Shown: in pieces, positions 1 through 8,752 of the stretch | Numbering within the stretch: position 1 is the stretch's first letter | How the letters are laid out: every line of letters starts with the position of its first letter | Source of the DNA: Verrucomicrobiia bacterium | Lineage (GTDB): Bacteria; Verrucomicrobiota; Verrucomicrobiia; Limisphaerales; DASXHY01 | DNA length: 43,886 bases | Direction of reading: 5' to 3' | NCBI GenBank assembly: GCA_035629175.1 | Contig: DASPIL010000069.1 | Span: forward strand, 1 to 43,886 | Notes under the pieces: generated by a model | Databases searched by the model: none | Told to the model about the DNA's origin: nothing | What the model saw: only the letters and a program-made list of their open reading frames with translations | Program-made: the position numbers and the translations under genes

Positions 1-438
1 CAGCGCATCGATCTTGAATTCGACATGCAGCCCTGCGTCTGGCGACATCTCTTCGCCCAACATGTGCAAAGCGCGCCCGAATCGACGTTCATTTAACAAG
101 CGGTTTCCGTTCAGGAAGACGTAGAACTCCAAATCATTATAGGGCTCGTCTCCTGTCCTCGTGCGCAACACTCCACCCTGTCCGCGCCCATACCCGCCGC
201 CCAGCACGACAGCGTCCAGTTTGGCTGCCGGCACGATCTTCTGGACACCCTCGAGGACTTCATCGCAAAGCGCCGAAAGGCGCGCCTCGAGAGCGTTGCT
301 GCCATCGATTGTAAAACGCTGCTGGGTATTCTCGGAGCGAAAGTGTTGCAGTTCCGACCTCAGAATGCCGCGGCCCGGGGGTTCAGATGACACGCGGAGA
401 GTCACGCCTGGACGAGGCCGTTGCGATAATGTTTCCAT
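1..438 (-). CDS. Partial nucleotidyltransferase-fold-like hypothetical protein (C-terminus beyond window)
   Basis: This open frame reads from an ATG at 438 down to base 1 without a stop, giving 146 residues of a longer protein. The visible part contains a glycine-rich stretch (VVLGGGYGRGQGG, about residues 81-93) followed about 12 residues later by NDLEFYVF. A G-rich loop followed by an acidic D-x-E pair is the arrangement of nucleotidyltransferase-fold proteins, but the remaining catalytic residues lie outside the window, so the function is an inference. It follows the GT2 gene on the same strand. The ATG start overlaps that gene by 37 bases; an alternative GTG at 405-403 would make a 4-base GTGA overlap, which suggests translational coupling. 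It probably forms one transcription unit with the next two genes upstream. Confidence 0.55.
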   Translation of the reverse strand, partial: METLSQRPRPGVTLRVSSEPPGRGILRSELQHFRSENTQQRFTIDGSNALEARLSALCDEVLEGVQKIVPAAKLDAVVLGGGYGRGQGGVLRTRTGDEPYNDLEFYVFLNGNRLLNERRFGRALHMLGEEMSPDAGLHVEFKIDAL

Positions 439-1280
439 CCCTCCCGAAAACCGCGCAGCTTCGCCCTGCGTTGTTGCCAGCGGATGGCAAGAGCATGCGG
501 CCATTCGCTCAACTGGCGCGTTCTCAGGCAGTAACCGAAATCGCGGCGTGCATCATTCAGCCAGCCCAGCAGAACCGTCGCGGGCCAGTTGATCTCGTCC
601 TCCTTGCCCGTCCAAACCGCCGCGAGCGCGCGTGCCTCGCCATAGCTGCGTTTAAAAGCCTGCTGAGGCGAATAGTTGTGCGAATGCATGACCACGGATT
701 CCGGTACATACAGGACGCGATATCCCTGCGCGCAGCACCAGCGCGTGTATTCGTCATCCTCCGAATATTGCATCGCTTCCAGAAACCCTCGCTGAGACCA
801 CACATCCTTCCGTATTCCACTGTTGGCCATGCTGAAGAAATGTTCCCACTGGGCGGATTCCCGCGAAGGGCCGAAGCACCGTTCGTAGTCATGGGCAAAA
901 ACCGCACGGCATCCAGGACGTGGAATCTGTTTGCCAAAAACCGCAGCGATCCTTGGATCCTGCAACCCGTCTACGAGCGGCCGCAACCAGTTCGAATTTT
1001 GCGGCGTTGCATCGGCGTTGAGGAATATCGCGAAGTCCGATGACGTGAGCTTCATTCCCAGATTCATGACACGGCTGGGATTGTATTCCTCAGGCTTGAT
1101 CTGGATGAAGTATCGGGGCCGCGCTCGCTGAATGAGTTCCACTGACCCATCGCTCGAGCCGGAATCGATCACGATCAGTTCCCACTTTCGATATTCCTGT
1201 TCCTGAAGCGCGGGCAAGGTTTCACGCAAAGCCCACGCTTCATTAAAGGATCGAACAATTATTGAAACCATCGGGTCCAT
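402..1280 (-). CDS. Glycosyltransferase family 2
   Basis: This 292-residue protein transfers a sugar from a nucleotide-sugar donor. It shows the GT-A fold signatures: VSIIVRSFNE at the start, the donor-binding stretch IDSGSSDGS near residues 38-46, a DxD-type NADA near residue 88, and an acidic EDDEYTRW near residue 175 that would hold the catalytic base. The YNPSRVMNLGM segment resembles rhamnosyltransferase-like GT2 enzymes. There is no membrane segment, so it should act at the cytosolic face. It lies 28 bases downstream of an alkaline-phosphatase-superfamily gene and overlaps the partial gene after it, so the three are probably co-transcribed. The acceptor and donor cannot be deduced, but surface polysaccharide or glycolipid assembly is the usual role. 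Confidence 0.88.
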   Translation of the reverse strand: MDPMVSIIVRSFNEAWALRETLPALQEQEYRKWELIVIDSGSSDGSVELIQRARPRYFIQIKPEEYNPSRVMNLGMKLTSSDFAIFLNADATPQNSNWLRPLVDGLQDPRIAAVFGKQIPRPGCRAVFAHDYERCFGPSRESAQWEHFFSMANSGIRKDVWSQRGFLEAMQYSEDDEYTRWCCAQGYRVLYVPESVVMHSHNYSPQQAFKRSYGEARALAAVWTGKEDEINWPATVLLGWLNDARRDFGYCLRTRQLSEWPHALAIRWQQRRAKLRGFREGWKHYRNGLVQA

Positions 1281-1308
1281 GGACTTGAAACACGTTCAAT
1301 CGTTGCCG

Positions 1309-2523
1309 TCACTGCAGCTGCACTTCCATTTCCTCGGAAGAAGCTTCATTTTCGGGTTCTCCCGCGTTGCGCGCGTGCGCGAGTTCCGCATCGCGGGTCA
1401 TTAGCCTGAAAACGTCAGGGATGGCATTGATGTCATCCGGCAGGCCGGCTTGATTCGTGCAAAGTGCTGCGTAACTCTGCGATTCAGCGGGGTGGTACCC
1501 ATGCATCGCCCGAATCGGCCTTTCACCCATGTGGCTCGGCACAATCAAAACGCCCTGTCGCACCAGAAAAATGAGTTCGCCGAAGTAGCGATCCGCAAAG
1601 TGAGTTCGCAATTCCTTCAATTCGCTGTCAGGGAGGATTCGTCCCTGCGGCACAGCGCCAAGCGCTGCAGAAACTTGCTCGCGAGCTTGATCGTTGAAGA
1701 ACCAGAAACGGGCCATCGTGGAATCGTAAACGACGGCATAGTCCTTCCCGAAAGCCAGGGGCAGAGCTTCGATGACCTTCTTCAGGTCAAGCAACTCGTC
1801 GCAATTGGCCATTCCATGGTCGCTGAATACATAAAGGCGAATCTCGTCGTAATGATCCTCCGCCGCTTCGAGAATGGAACTGATCCACTCTTCGTATTCG
1901 CGGAGCTTGGTCTGCACGGCGGGCGATTGGTTTCCAACCATGTGCAGCAGGCCGTCGAGCCCGGCCCAATACAGAAACGCGAAGTCTATCCGTTCCGTTT
2001 TAAGATCGGCGATCAGCGCGTCGCGATTCTCTGTTTCGGAACGTTCCGGGGCGCTCACGTGGTAGGGAATATTCCGCTCCTCGAGGAAATCGAAGATGTT
2101 CGAGCCGCAATTCATCCCGCCGGGCTGCAACGGGTTTTTCTTTTCCGAGAAGTCGTAAAGCGAGATGTGCTTGAACGGAATGTTGTAAAGATCGAAGTAG
2201 CCGCGGAATTCCAGCCGCGCCTTGACCCATTTGGAGAGCCAGCGGCGAAAAATCCGGCGGCTCGTCAGGGCGGCGGGGAGCTTCTCCAGCACCTTCAACG
2301 GCTGAAACGGTGAGCGTTCCGGATCGTAAACGAAGTAACACCAGTTGCGATGATCATCGGGCCAGCGCCCCGAAAGGATGGAAGGGACACACGCTGAACT
2401 GTAGCCAAAAACCGAGGTCAGTCGTTTCCGAATCGGAGCGCAGTTCCGCACGAACGGATCGTTGCGGATGATTTCCCATCCGCACGCGTCCACAAAAATA
2501 AACAAGGGCAAAACTGCTTTCAT
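1309..2523 (-). CDS. Alkaline-phosphatase-superfamily phosphodiesterase (nucleotide pyrophosphatase-like)
   Basis: The 404-residue product has the spaced metal ligands of the type I phosphodiesterase/nucleotide pyrophosphatase branch of the alkaline phosphatase superfamily: an N-terminal VDACGWE aspartate, a SACVPSILSGR segment where the nucleophilic Thr/Ser is expected, LDGLLHMVG (D-x-x-x-H), VFSDHGM (Asp-His) and a late MHGYHP histidine. It would hydrolyse a phosphodiester or phosphate monoester; the substrate is unknown. The N-terminus MKAVLPLFIFVDAC is the first beta strand rather than a clear signal peptide, so a cytosolic location is likely. It heads the minus-strand cluster with a GT2 glycosyltransferase, which suggests a nucleotide-sugar or lipid-linked glycan substrate. 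It is transcribed divergently from a TetR regulator 165 bases away, which could control it. Confidence 0.85.
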   Translation of the reverse strand: MKAVLPLFIFVDACGWEIIRNDPFVRNCAPIRKRLTSVFGYSSACVPSILSGRWPDDHRNWCYFVYDPERSPFQPLKVLEKLPAALTSRRIFRRWLSKWVKARLEFRGYFDLYNIPFKHISLYDFSEKKNPLQPGGMNCGSNIFDFLEERNIPYHVSAPERSETENRDALIADLKTERIDFAFLYWAGLDGLLHMVGNQSPAVQTKLREYEEWISSILEAAEDHYDEIRLYVFSDHGMANCDELLDLKKVIEALPLAFGKDYAVVYDSTMARFWFFNDQAREQVSAALGAVPQGRILPDSELKELRTHFADRYFGELIFLVRQGVLIVPSHMGERPIRAMHGYHPAESQSYAALCTNQAGLPDDINAIPDVFRLMTRDAELAHARNAGEPENEASSEEMEVQLQ

Positions 2524-2688
2524 AGGCTGCTACCGTCCCGCGATGCAACCACGCTACGCCTCGGCGCGGAATTGGGTGTTTCCCCCCTTCGCGGAGCTTT
2601 GCAATTTGACTATTTGGTCAAGGGTTCTATGGTTCATTCGGTTGCCTGCGACACGATTTCGCCGGACCTTATTTCGTGTTGAAAATTT

Positions 2689-3303
2689 ATGGGACGCTGT
2701 AGTGACGCTAAAATGCGGTTGATGGAGGCAGTTCTGGAGTTGATCTGGACTGGCTCATACGGCAGCACCACGATTGACCAAATCTGCGAGAAGGCAGCCG
2801 TCAAAAAAGGCAGCTTCTACTATTTTTTTGACTCCAAGGCTGACCTGGCCATTGCTGCGCTGGATGACGCCTGGAGCCGCCGCCGTCCCGAGCTGGACAG
2901 TCTGTTTTCCCCCACCGTGCCACCTCTGGAACGCTTGCGCCGTTACTGCGAGTACGGCATTGAGCTCCAGGCAAGTTTAAAGAAGAAGTGCGGTTCCGTT
3001 CTGGGTTGTCCCCTGCACACGCTGGGATCGGAAATCTGCACACAAGAGATCGACCTTCGTGATCGCGTCCAGTCGATTCTTGAACAAAAACGCAAGTACC
3101 TCGAATCCGCAATTCGCGACGCCCATGCTGCAGGGTTGATCAATGCTCCTGATGCCGTGGGAAAAGCGAGAATGCTCGATGCCTACTACCAGGGCTTGCT
3201 TGCCGAAGCTCGCATCAAAAACAGCCTGGAAGTGCTCAAGGACGCCGTTCAGGGCACATACGATCTGCTCGGTGCGACGTCGCCTCGAACTCAAGCGGCT
3301 TGA
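2689..3303 (+). CDS. TetR/AcrR family transcriptional regulator
   Basis: The 204-residue protein has a typical TetR N-terminal helix-turn-helix domain in its first 55 residues: AVLELIWTGSYGSTTIDQIC, then the recognition-helix region VKKGSFYYFFDSKADL. The helical remainder is the ligand-binding and dimerisation domain and contains a CGSVLGCPLHTLGSE segment seen in one TetR C-terminal subfamily. The inducer is unknown. It is divergent from the phosphodiesterase/GT2 cluster, the classical arrangement for a TetR repressor acting on the shared 165-base intergenic region, although no clear palindromic operator was found there. A sigma factor gene follows 81 bases downstream on the same strand. An internal ATG at residue 9 is possible, but the upstream ATG leaves the usual short N-terminal tail. 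Confidence 0.93.
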   Translation: MGRCSDAKMRLMEAVLELIWTGSYGSTTIDQICEKAAVKKGSFYYFFDSKADLAIAALDDAWSRRRPELDSLFSPTVPPLERLRRYCEYGIELQASLKKKCGSVLGCPLHTLGSEICTQEIDLRDRVQSILEQKRKYLESAIRDAHAAGLINAPDAVGKARMLDAYYQGLLAEARIKNSLEVLKDAVQGTYDLLGATSPRTQAA

Positions 3304-3384
3304 CCGATCAAAGTTTTTTTATACTGATACTTGACTAAACGGCCAACTATCGGAGTGTGACAGGCTGACAACAGCGATAGAACC

Positions 3385-4377
3385 ATGAAGACAAGCGAAC
3401 GAAAACAGCGCCGCGCGCGCGAACAAAATCCCCGACATCGCCGAGGTCCCGCACGGGCGGCGGCCGATACCCCTCGCTTTGATACCACAGATAAATCAGC
3501 GACAGATGCTGTTGCAGCTGAGAAGAAGAGCGGTCAGGGGGCAGAGGTCCTGCAATTTCCAGCCGAGCGAACTGATACTCTCCACCTGTATCTGCGAGAA
3601 ATTGGCCAGGTCAAACTGCTGACCCCGCAGGAAGAGATCACCCTGGCTGAACGGATCCACGAAGGCGACGAGACCGCCCGCGAAGCCATGATCAAAGCCA
3701 ACCTTCGCCTGGTGGTGAAGATCGCGCGCGATTACGAAAACCTGGGATTGCCGCTGCTTGACCTCATCAACGAGGGAAACATCGGCCTGATCAAGGGCGT
3801 CGAGCGCTTCGACCCGACCAAGGGAGCCAAACTTTCGACATATGCGTCGTGGTGGATCAAGCAGGCGATCAAAAGGGCGCTTGCCAACCAGTCCAAGACG
3901 ATCCGTTTGCCTGTGCACGTTGTCGACAAAGTGGCGCACATCCGGCGCGCTGAGACCCGCCTGCGCGACGCGCTCGGCCGTGAACCCAGCGACGAGGAAG
4001 TGGCGGACGAGTTGGGGATCAATCCACGCCGCATTCAGCAGTATCGCGACGCGTCGAGGTCACCTGTTTCGCTGGATTCTCCAGTGGGTGAGGACGAATC
4101 GAGTTCGGTTTCCGAGATGGTTGCGGACACGAACGCCGCCGCTCCGTACGACCGGCTCGACAAGGAAGCCGAACTGTCGTCCGTGCAAGACGCGCTGGCT
4201 ACGCTCGACGAACGGGAACGGCGCATTCTCACGCTGCGCTTTGGTCTGAACGAAGGCGGAAATGAGAAAACGCTTGAGGAAGTCGGCGAGCACTTTGGAC
4301 TGACCCGCGAGCGCATTCGCCAGATTCAGGAAATCGCGCTGCGCAAACTGCGTTTGCGAATGGCATCCGCGGCGTGA
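3385..4377 (+). CDS. RNA polymerase sigma-70 factor, RpoD/SigA family without region 1.1
   Basis: This 330-residue sigma factor directs RNA polymerase to promoters. After a basic, low-complexity head of about 60 residues, region 1.2 appears (TLHLYLREIGQVKLLTPQEE). Region 2 follows with LVVKIARDYENLGLPLLDLI, and the -10 recognition segment is YASWWIKQAIKRALANQ. Region 3 spans roughly residues 185-250. Region 4 ends in the -35 helix-turn-helix GLTRERIRQIQEIALRKLR. The length and the absence of both region 1.1 and the large non-conserved insert fit a group 2 or compact SigA-type factor rather than a long RpoD. Its stop lies only 23 bases from the stop of the convergent helicase gene, and no clear terminator hairpin is visible between them. 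Whether it is the primary sigma factor cannot be decided here. Confidence 0.95.
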   Translation: MKTSERKQRRAREQNPRHRRGPARAAADTPRFDTTDKSATDAVAAEKKSGQGAEVLQFPAERTDTLHLYLREIGQVKLLTPQEEITLAERIHEGDETAREAMIKANLRLVVKIARDYENLGLPLLDLINEGNIGLIKGVERFDPTKGAKLSTYASWWIKQAIKRALANQSKTIRLPVHVVDKVAHIRRAETRLRDALGREPSDEEVADELGINPRRIQQYRDASRSPVSLDSPVGEDESSSVSEMVADTNAAAPYDRLDKEAELSSVQDALATLDERERRILTLRFGLNEGGNEKTLEEVGEHFGLTRERIRQIQEIALRKLRLRMASAA

Positions 4378-4400
4378 TTCGGCCAATGATCTGAATCGCG

Positions 4401-6689
4401 CTAAACGATTTCCATCGGGCACTGGGGCATGGCGTCAATGAACGCCTGCCCATATTGCTTCATCAGGATTCGATTATCCAAAACCACAACAATTCCTGAA
4501 TCCGACTTCGTTCGGATCAATCGTCCCACCCCCTGTCGAAATTTGAGGATCGCCTCGGGCAGGGAGAATTCACCAAACGAATTTCCGCCTCGCGCCTCGA
4601 TCGCCTCAATCCTTGCTTCAATCAACGGATGATCGGGAACAGCAAAGGGCAGGCGCGTTATAATGACATTGCTCAACGCCTCCCCTGGCACATCAACTCC
4701 CTGCCAGAAACTGTCTGTGCCGAACAGGACCGAATCCACATCCTCCTTGAATCTCTCGAGCATCACGGAACGGGGAGTTCCTGTGCCCTGGATGAAACAG
4801 GGAATTCCGAGTTCACGGAAAAACGGCTCCATGCGGTTTCCTATGTCCTGCATCAACTTATAGCTCGTGAACAGGACGAATGCCTTTCCGTGCGTCCTGC
4901 GGATAAACGTCTCAATCCAGTGCTGCAGGGCCGAAGCGTAGGTCGAATCGCGCGGGTCGGGCATGCGCTTGACCACAAACAGCTTCATCTGCCTCGCGTA
5001 ATCGAACGGCGTTCCAACCTGCAATTGGATCGCTGATTCCGCACCCACCCGATGCGTAAAATAGTGGAGTGGTGAACTGCTGTTGGTGGCATCGGACTGC
5101 TTAGATGCGAGACGCCGCCGGCCTTGAGCTGGCATCGATTCCGCGGCTTCGGTTCCCTCACTGCTGGCCTGGCCCGCGCGCGTCGCCAGCGTTGCGCTGG
5201 TCATGATGATGGAGGTGTTGCTGCGGAAGAGCCTTTGCCGCAGGTATTCGGCGACGTCGACGGGCGCGGCATTCAGCGCAAGATTCCGCTGCGTTTTCCC
5301 CGAACGTTCAACCCAATACACGTGGCCGCGTGCGCTTTGCTCGAGGAACATGGCGACCTCTTCGCGCAACTCGGCCAGGCGAAGGTTGCATTCGCGGAGT
5401 TCTTCGCCGCTTTCCTTGTCATCGCTCAGCCGGATCAGTTCACTCACAGCCTCGCGCAAACTTTGCAACGGCAGCGTTACGCTATCCTCCACCAGTTCTG
5501 GCCGGCGCACCCGCAACTCGCTCCAATTCCGCAGCGCCGTGGCTCCCGGCCTGCGGTTGGCGGCCTGGTGAATCGTTTCGCACGCGTCCTCCACATTCCC
5601 AAAGAACCGCTCTGTCTCATCCAGCAGTGTTTCGACGAGCAGCGCCGCCTTCCCTTTGACCGTCGCAAGCAGGCCCTTTTTCGTCGTCGGATTCCACAAT
5701 CGGTGCAGCGCATACCGCACCTGGCCGTTCGCGACGCTCAATCCAATGTGTTTCGAAGCCACGCTCTCCATCGTGTGCGCCTCATCGAAGATGACAAAGT
5801 CGTTCGGAAACAGAATGCCTTTGCTGTCGGCATCCTCGTCGCTCAGGCCGAGAAGGGTGAAGAAAAGCGTATGGTTCAAGACCAGCACATCAGAACTGAG
5901 ATACTGCCTGCGGGCGCGCTGATAAAAGCAGACAGGATGATCTCGTGCAAAGTCGGATTGATAGCCGCATTTCTTGGACGAACAGAGCCCCTTTTCGGAA
6001 CAAACCTGTGCCCAAACCTTTGGGTCGGGCTCGATCTCGAAATCAGACACGCTCCCGTTTTCGGTTGTTGCTGCCCAGCGTGCGATGCGGTTCAACTCGG
6101 CTGCCTCCGAGGAGGTAAAAAGATTTCCTGTCTGTTGCAGCGCTTTTTGAAGTCTGCGGGTGCAGAGGTAATTTCCGCGCCCTTTGAGCATGCAATAGCT
6201 GAATTGCAGGGGTTCGTCCATGGCGCCGAGCACAGACGTCAACATGGGCAGGTCCTTCTCGATCAATTGTTCCTGCAGATTGATCGTATGCGTGGACACG
6301 ACGGCCTTCTTCTTGTTTTTGACCGCGAACAGGATGGCTGGAATCAGGTAGGCCAGGCTTTTGCCCACGCCCGTTCCTGCCTCAACCGCCAGGTGCTCAC
6401 CCTCCTGGAGCGCCCGCGCCACTGCGAGTGCCATCGCCTGTTGCTGTGGCCGGTATTCAAAATTCCGGGCGCGCGACAGCACGCCTGTCGCCGAGAAAAT
6501 CTTCTCGACCGTCGCGAGGTAATCGAAACCGGAGGGTTGAACTTCGACTGGCGATATCACCGCGCCCAATATGCCGTTCCGGCCGCCATGAGCGAAATAA
6601 AAACTCGCCCCAAACGTTCGGCAAACCCGTGCAAACAAGGGGTATTCCGCTTCAGCCGGGCAGCGTTCCGGCCGACACCTTTGTGCCAT
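4401..6689 (-). CDS. dinG: ATP-dependent DNA helicase, DinG/XPD-like iron-sulfur type
   Basis: The 762-residue protein is a superfamily 2, 5'-3' DNA helicase of the DinG/YoaA group. Visible motifs are Walker A EAGTGVGKS (103-111), VVSTHTINLQEQL (motif Ia), DEAH (302-305), and the C-terminal FWQGVDVPGE and RQGVGRLIRTKSDSG (motif VI). Between Walker A and DEAH lie cysteines 176, 230, 236, 241 and 254, which supply the four ligands of a 4Fe-4S cluster with one to spare. A serine/glutamine-rich insert of about 50 residues around 530-580 is unusual. The ATG at 6689 lies only 22 bases from the divergent receptor start, so a later start such as GTG at 6560 (before SPVEVQPSGFDYL) is plausible. The probable role is repair or resolution of D-loops, R-loops or G-quadruplexes. 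Confidence 0.93.
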   Translation of the reverse strand: MAQRCRPERCPAEAEYPLFARVCRTFGASFYFAHGGRNGILGAVISPVEVQPSGFDYLATVEKIFSATGVLSRARNFEYRPQQQAMALAVARALQEGEHLAVEAGTGVGKSLAYLIPAILFAVKNKKKAVVSTHTINLQEQLIEKDLPMLTSVLGAMDEPLQFSYCMLKGRGNYLCTRRLQKALQQTGNLFTSSEAAELNRIARWAATTENGSVSDFEIEPDPKVWAQVCSEKGLCSSKKCGYQSDFARDHPVCFYQRARRQYLSSDVLVLNHTLFFTLLGLSDEDADSKGILFPNDFVIFDEAHTMESVASKHIGLSVANGQVRYALHRLWNPTTKKGLLATVKGKAALLVETLLDETERFFGNVEDACETIHQAANRRPGATALRNWSELRVRRPELVEDSVTLPLQSLREAVSELIRLSDDKESGEELRECNLRLAELREEVAMFLEQSARGHVYWVERSGKTQRNLALNAAPVDVAEYLRQRLFRSNTSIIMTSATLATRAGQASSEGTEAAESMPAQGRRRLASKQSDATNSSSPLHYFTHRVGAESAIQLQVGTPFDYARQMKLFVVKRMPDPRDSTYASALQHWIETFIRRTHGKAFVLFTSYKLMQDIGNRMEPFFRELGIPCFIQGTGTPRSVMLERFKEDVDSVLFGTDSFWQGVDVPGEALSNVIITRLPFAVPDHPLIEARIEAIEARGGNSFGEFSLPEAILKFRQGVGRLIRTKSDSGIVVVLDNRILMKQYGQAFIDAMPQCPMEIV

Positions 6690-6711
6690 TCACATCGAGT
6701 ACACGACGACA

Positions 6712-8751
6712 ATGGAGCGAAAGAGAACAAGATCGGCGCTGAAGCATTGCCCGTTTCCGGGGCACGCGCTGGCTGCTGTACTGGCGGTGGGCCTTTCAGG
6801 TTTCACCACTTGGGGCGGACCTGGTCTCAGCGAATTGAAGGAGCTGAGCCTCGAAAGCCTGGCTTCGTTGCGCGTTGACACTGTTGTCGGGGCTGCGAAA
6901 CACGAGCAAAAATTACGAGATGCACCGGCAAATGTGACCGTTCTTACCCGCGAGGAGGTTCAGTTGCATGGCTGGCGAACCCTCGGCGAGGCGCTTCGAT
7001 CGGTTCCTGGCCTGGTTGTGACTCATGATCGCAGCTACAGCTTCCTTGGAGTCCGCGGATTCAACCGCCCCGGCGACTACAGCGGCCGCACCCTCATCAC
7101 CGTGAATGGGCATCGGTTGAACGATGCCATGTTCGATAGCACCTCGGTGGATCGCGACTTCATTCTGGATATCGACCTGATCGAGCGCATCGAAGTGATC
7201 CGCGGGCCGGGATCGACGCTTTACGGCAACAATGCGTTTTTTGGAATCGTCAATGTGGTCACCCGCCGCGGCGCGACGATGGGCGGGGCCGAAGTTTCCG
7301 GATCGTATGGCACGTTCGACACCTACACAGGCCGCCTGAGTTATGGAACCCGGCTGACGAACGGGGTGGAGTTCCTGTTCTCGGGTTCCGTGTACGGGAG
7401 CGATGGAAATCCTCGCCTGTCATTTCCCGAGTTCTCACACCTGGACAATGGAATCGCCAGGAACATGGACGACGGCTGGTCGCGTAGCGCGCTTGGGCAG
7501 GTGAGCTGGAAGGCGCTGACGCTCGAGGTCGGTTATGTGGATCGCTTCAAACGCGTTCCCACGCTCGCTTACACGCTTCCTGAATCCCCGATCATTTTCA
7601 ACGACCGCCGTTTCCGCATTTACGACGATCGCGCGTTCGCCAGCCTGAAGCTCGAACACACCTTTGAGGACGACTGGAAGCTCATGGCTCGCGTATACTA
7701 TGACTACTATCGGTACGACGGCTATTACCCATCCGATTACGAGCCGGATGTGGAGGGAAATCCTTCGACGGTGAACTTCGACCTCGATCGTTCCCAGTCG
7801 TTTGGTGGAGAGATTCAGGTCAGCCGCGAGATTTACGACAAGCACCTTCTCACGCTGGGAGCAGAAGCGCGTTACGATTTTGATTTGACGCTGATCAATC
7901 GCGATCTTGCCCCCGCTGCGACTTATCTCAACACGCAGCAGGACGGATATTTCGCGGGGCTTTTCCTGCAAGACGAATTCCGCATCCTGCCCGAACTCAC
8001 GCTGACTGCGGGCCTTCGGTATGATTATTACGCGGTCGGCGGCGAGACCTTGAATCCCCGCGCGGCGTTGATTTATCGCCCGTGGGATCCGGGAACCTGG
8101 AAACTGTTGTACGGAGAGGCCTACCGTGCGCCGAACGCCAGCGAGAATTACTACGACTGGCCGACCCCGCCGAGCAGCCTGGGCCTTGAACCTGAAACTG
8201 TACGCTCCTACGAAATCATCTACGAACACGAATTGGGACGCACCTGGAGAGCTTCCGCGGCTGTATTCCGAAACGAGCTGAAGAACCTGATCACCGACAG
8301 CGAGGATGGTTTCGCGAACATGGAAACCGCGACTGCCCAAGGCGTCGAACTCGGCCTCACGGCTTTTTACGAGAGCGGCATCCAGGGTCGCGCCAGCTAC
8401 ACGTTTGCGGACGCATACGACGATTCCGATTCCAGCCGCCTGGCCAACTCCCCCGAACATTTGGGCAAGCTCAACATCGCCGTTCCCATCTGGCGCAAGA
8501 AAGTTTTTGCTTCCGCGGAACTTCAAATCATGAGCAGGAGAAAGACTCTGGGTGGTCCGCCTGTGAACGGGCTCTGCCTGCTCAATACGACCCTCTTCAG
8601 CCGGGAGCTCCTGCCAGGACTGGATGCGTCCGTGAGTGTCTATAACCTGCTCGACACGCGTTACAGCGATCCTGCGTCGATGGAATTCGTCCAGCGCTCA
8701 TTGCGCCAGGATGGCCGGCAACTGCGGTGCAAACTGACCTGGAGATTCTAG
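6712..8751 (+). CDS. TonB-dependent outer-membrane receptor
   Basis: The 679-residue product begins with a basic stretch and a hydrophobic export signal (HALAAVLAVGLSGF). A plug domain follows at about residues 60-165: DAPANVTVLTREEV, GLVVTHD, VRGFNRPGDY and IERIEVIRGPGSTLYG. The remainder is a 22-strand beta barrel with alternating aromatic residues, ending in the C-terminal Phe typical of outer-membrane porins. No FecA-like N-terminal signalling domain is obvious. It heads a four-gene operon: the next gene (YfiR-like) begins 1 base after its stop, followed by a histidine kinase and a hybrid regulator. Receptors with this kind of linker, clustered with YfiR and kinase genes, are probably sensors as well as importers; the ligand is unknown. 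Confidence 0.93.
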   Translation: MERKRTRSALKHCPFPGHALAAVLAVGLSGFTTWGGPGLSELKELSLESLASLRVDTVVGAAKHEQKLRDAPANVTVLTREEVQLHGWRTLGEALRSVPGLVVTHDRSYSFLGVRGFNRPGDYSGRTLITVNGHRLNDAMFDSTSVDRDFILDIDLIERIEVIRGPGSTLYGNNAFFGIVNVVTRRGATMGGAEVSGSYGTFDTYTGRLSYGTRLTNGVEFLFSGSVYGSDGNPRLSFPEFSHLDNGIARNMDDGWSRSALGQVSWKALTLEVGYVDRFKRVPTLAYTLPESPIIFNDRRFRIYDDRAFASLKLEHTFEDDWKLMARVYYDYYRYDGYYPSDYEPDVEGNPSTVNFDLDRSQSFGGEIQVSREIYDKHLLTLGAEARYDFDLTLINRDLAPAATYLNTQQDGYFAGLFLQDEFRILPELTLTAGLRYDYYAVGGETLNPRAALIYRPWDPGTWKLLYGEAYRAPNASENYYDWPTPPSSLGLEPETVRSYEIIYEHELGRTWRASAAVFRNELKNLITDSEDGFANMETATAQGVELGLTAFYESGIQGRASYTFADAYDDSDSSRLANSPEHLGKLNIAVPIWRKKVFASAELQIMSRRKTLGGPPVNGLCLLNTTLFSRELLPGLDASVSVYNLLDTRYSDPASMEFVQRSLRQDGRQLRCKLTWRF

Positions 8752-8752
8752 C

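Noticed and set aside
5124-6878. A 584-codon open frame on the plus strand, antisense to the helicase gene
   Set aside because: The complementary frame carries all DinG motifs; the antisense product has no recognisable domain and its composition is that of a shadow of GC-rich coding DNA.
7435-8526. A 363-codon open frame antisense to the TonB receptor
   Set aside because: It lacks any domain and mirrors the codon bias of the receptor gene.
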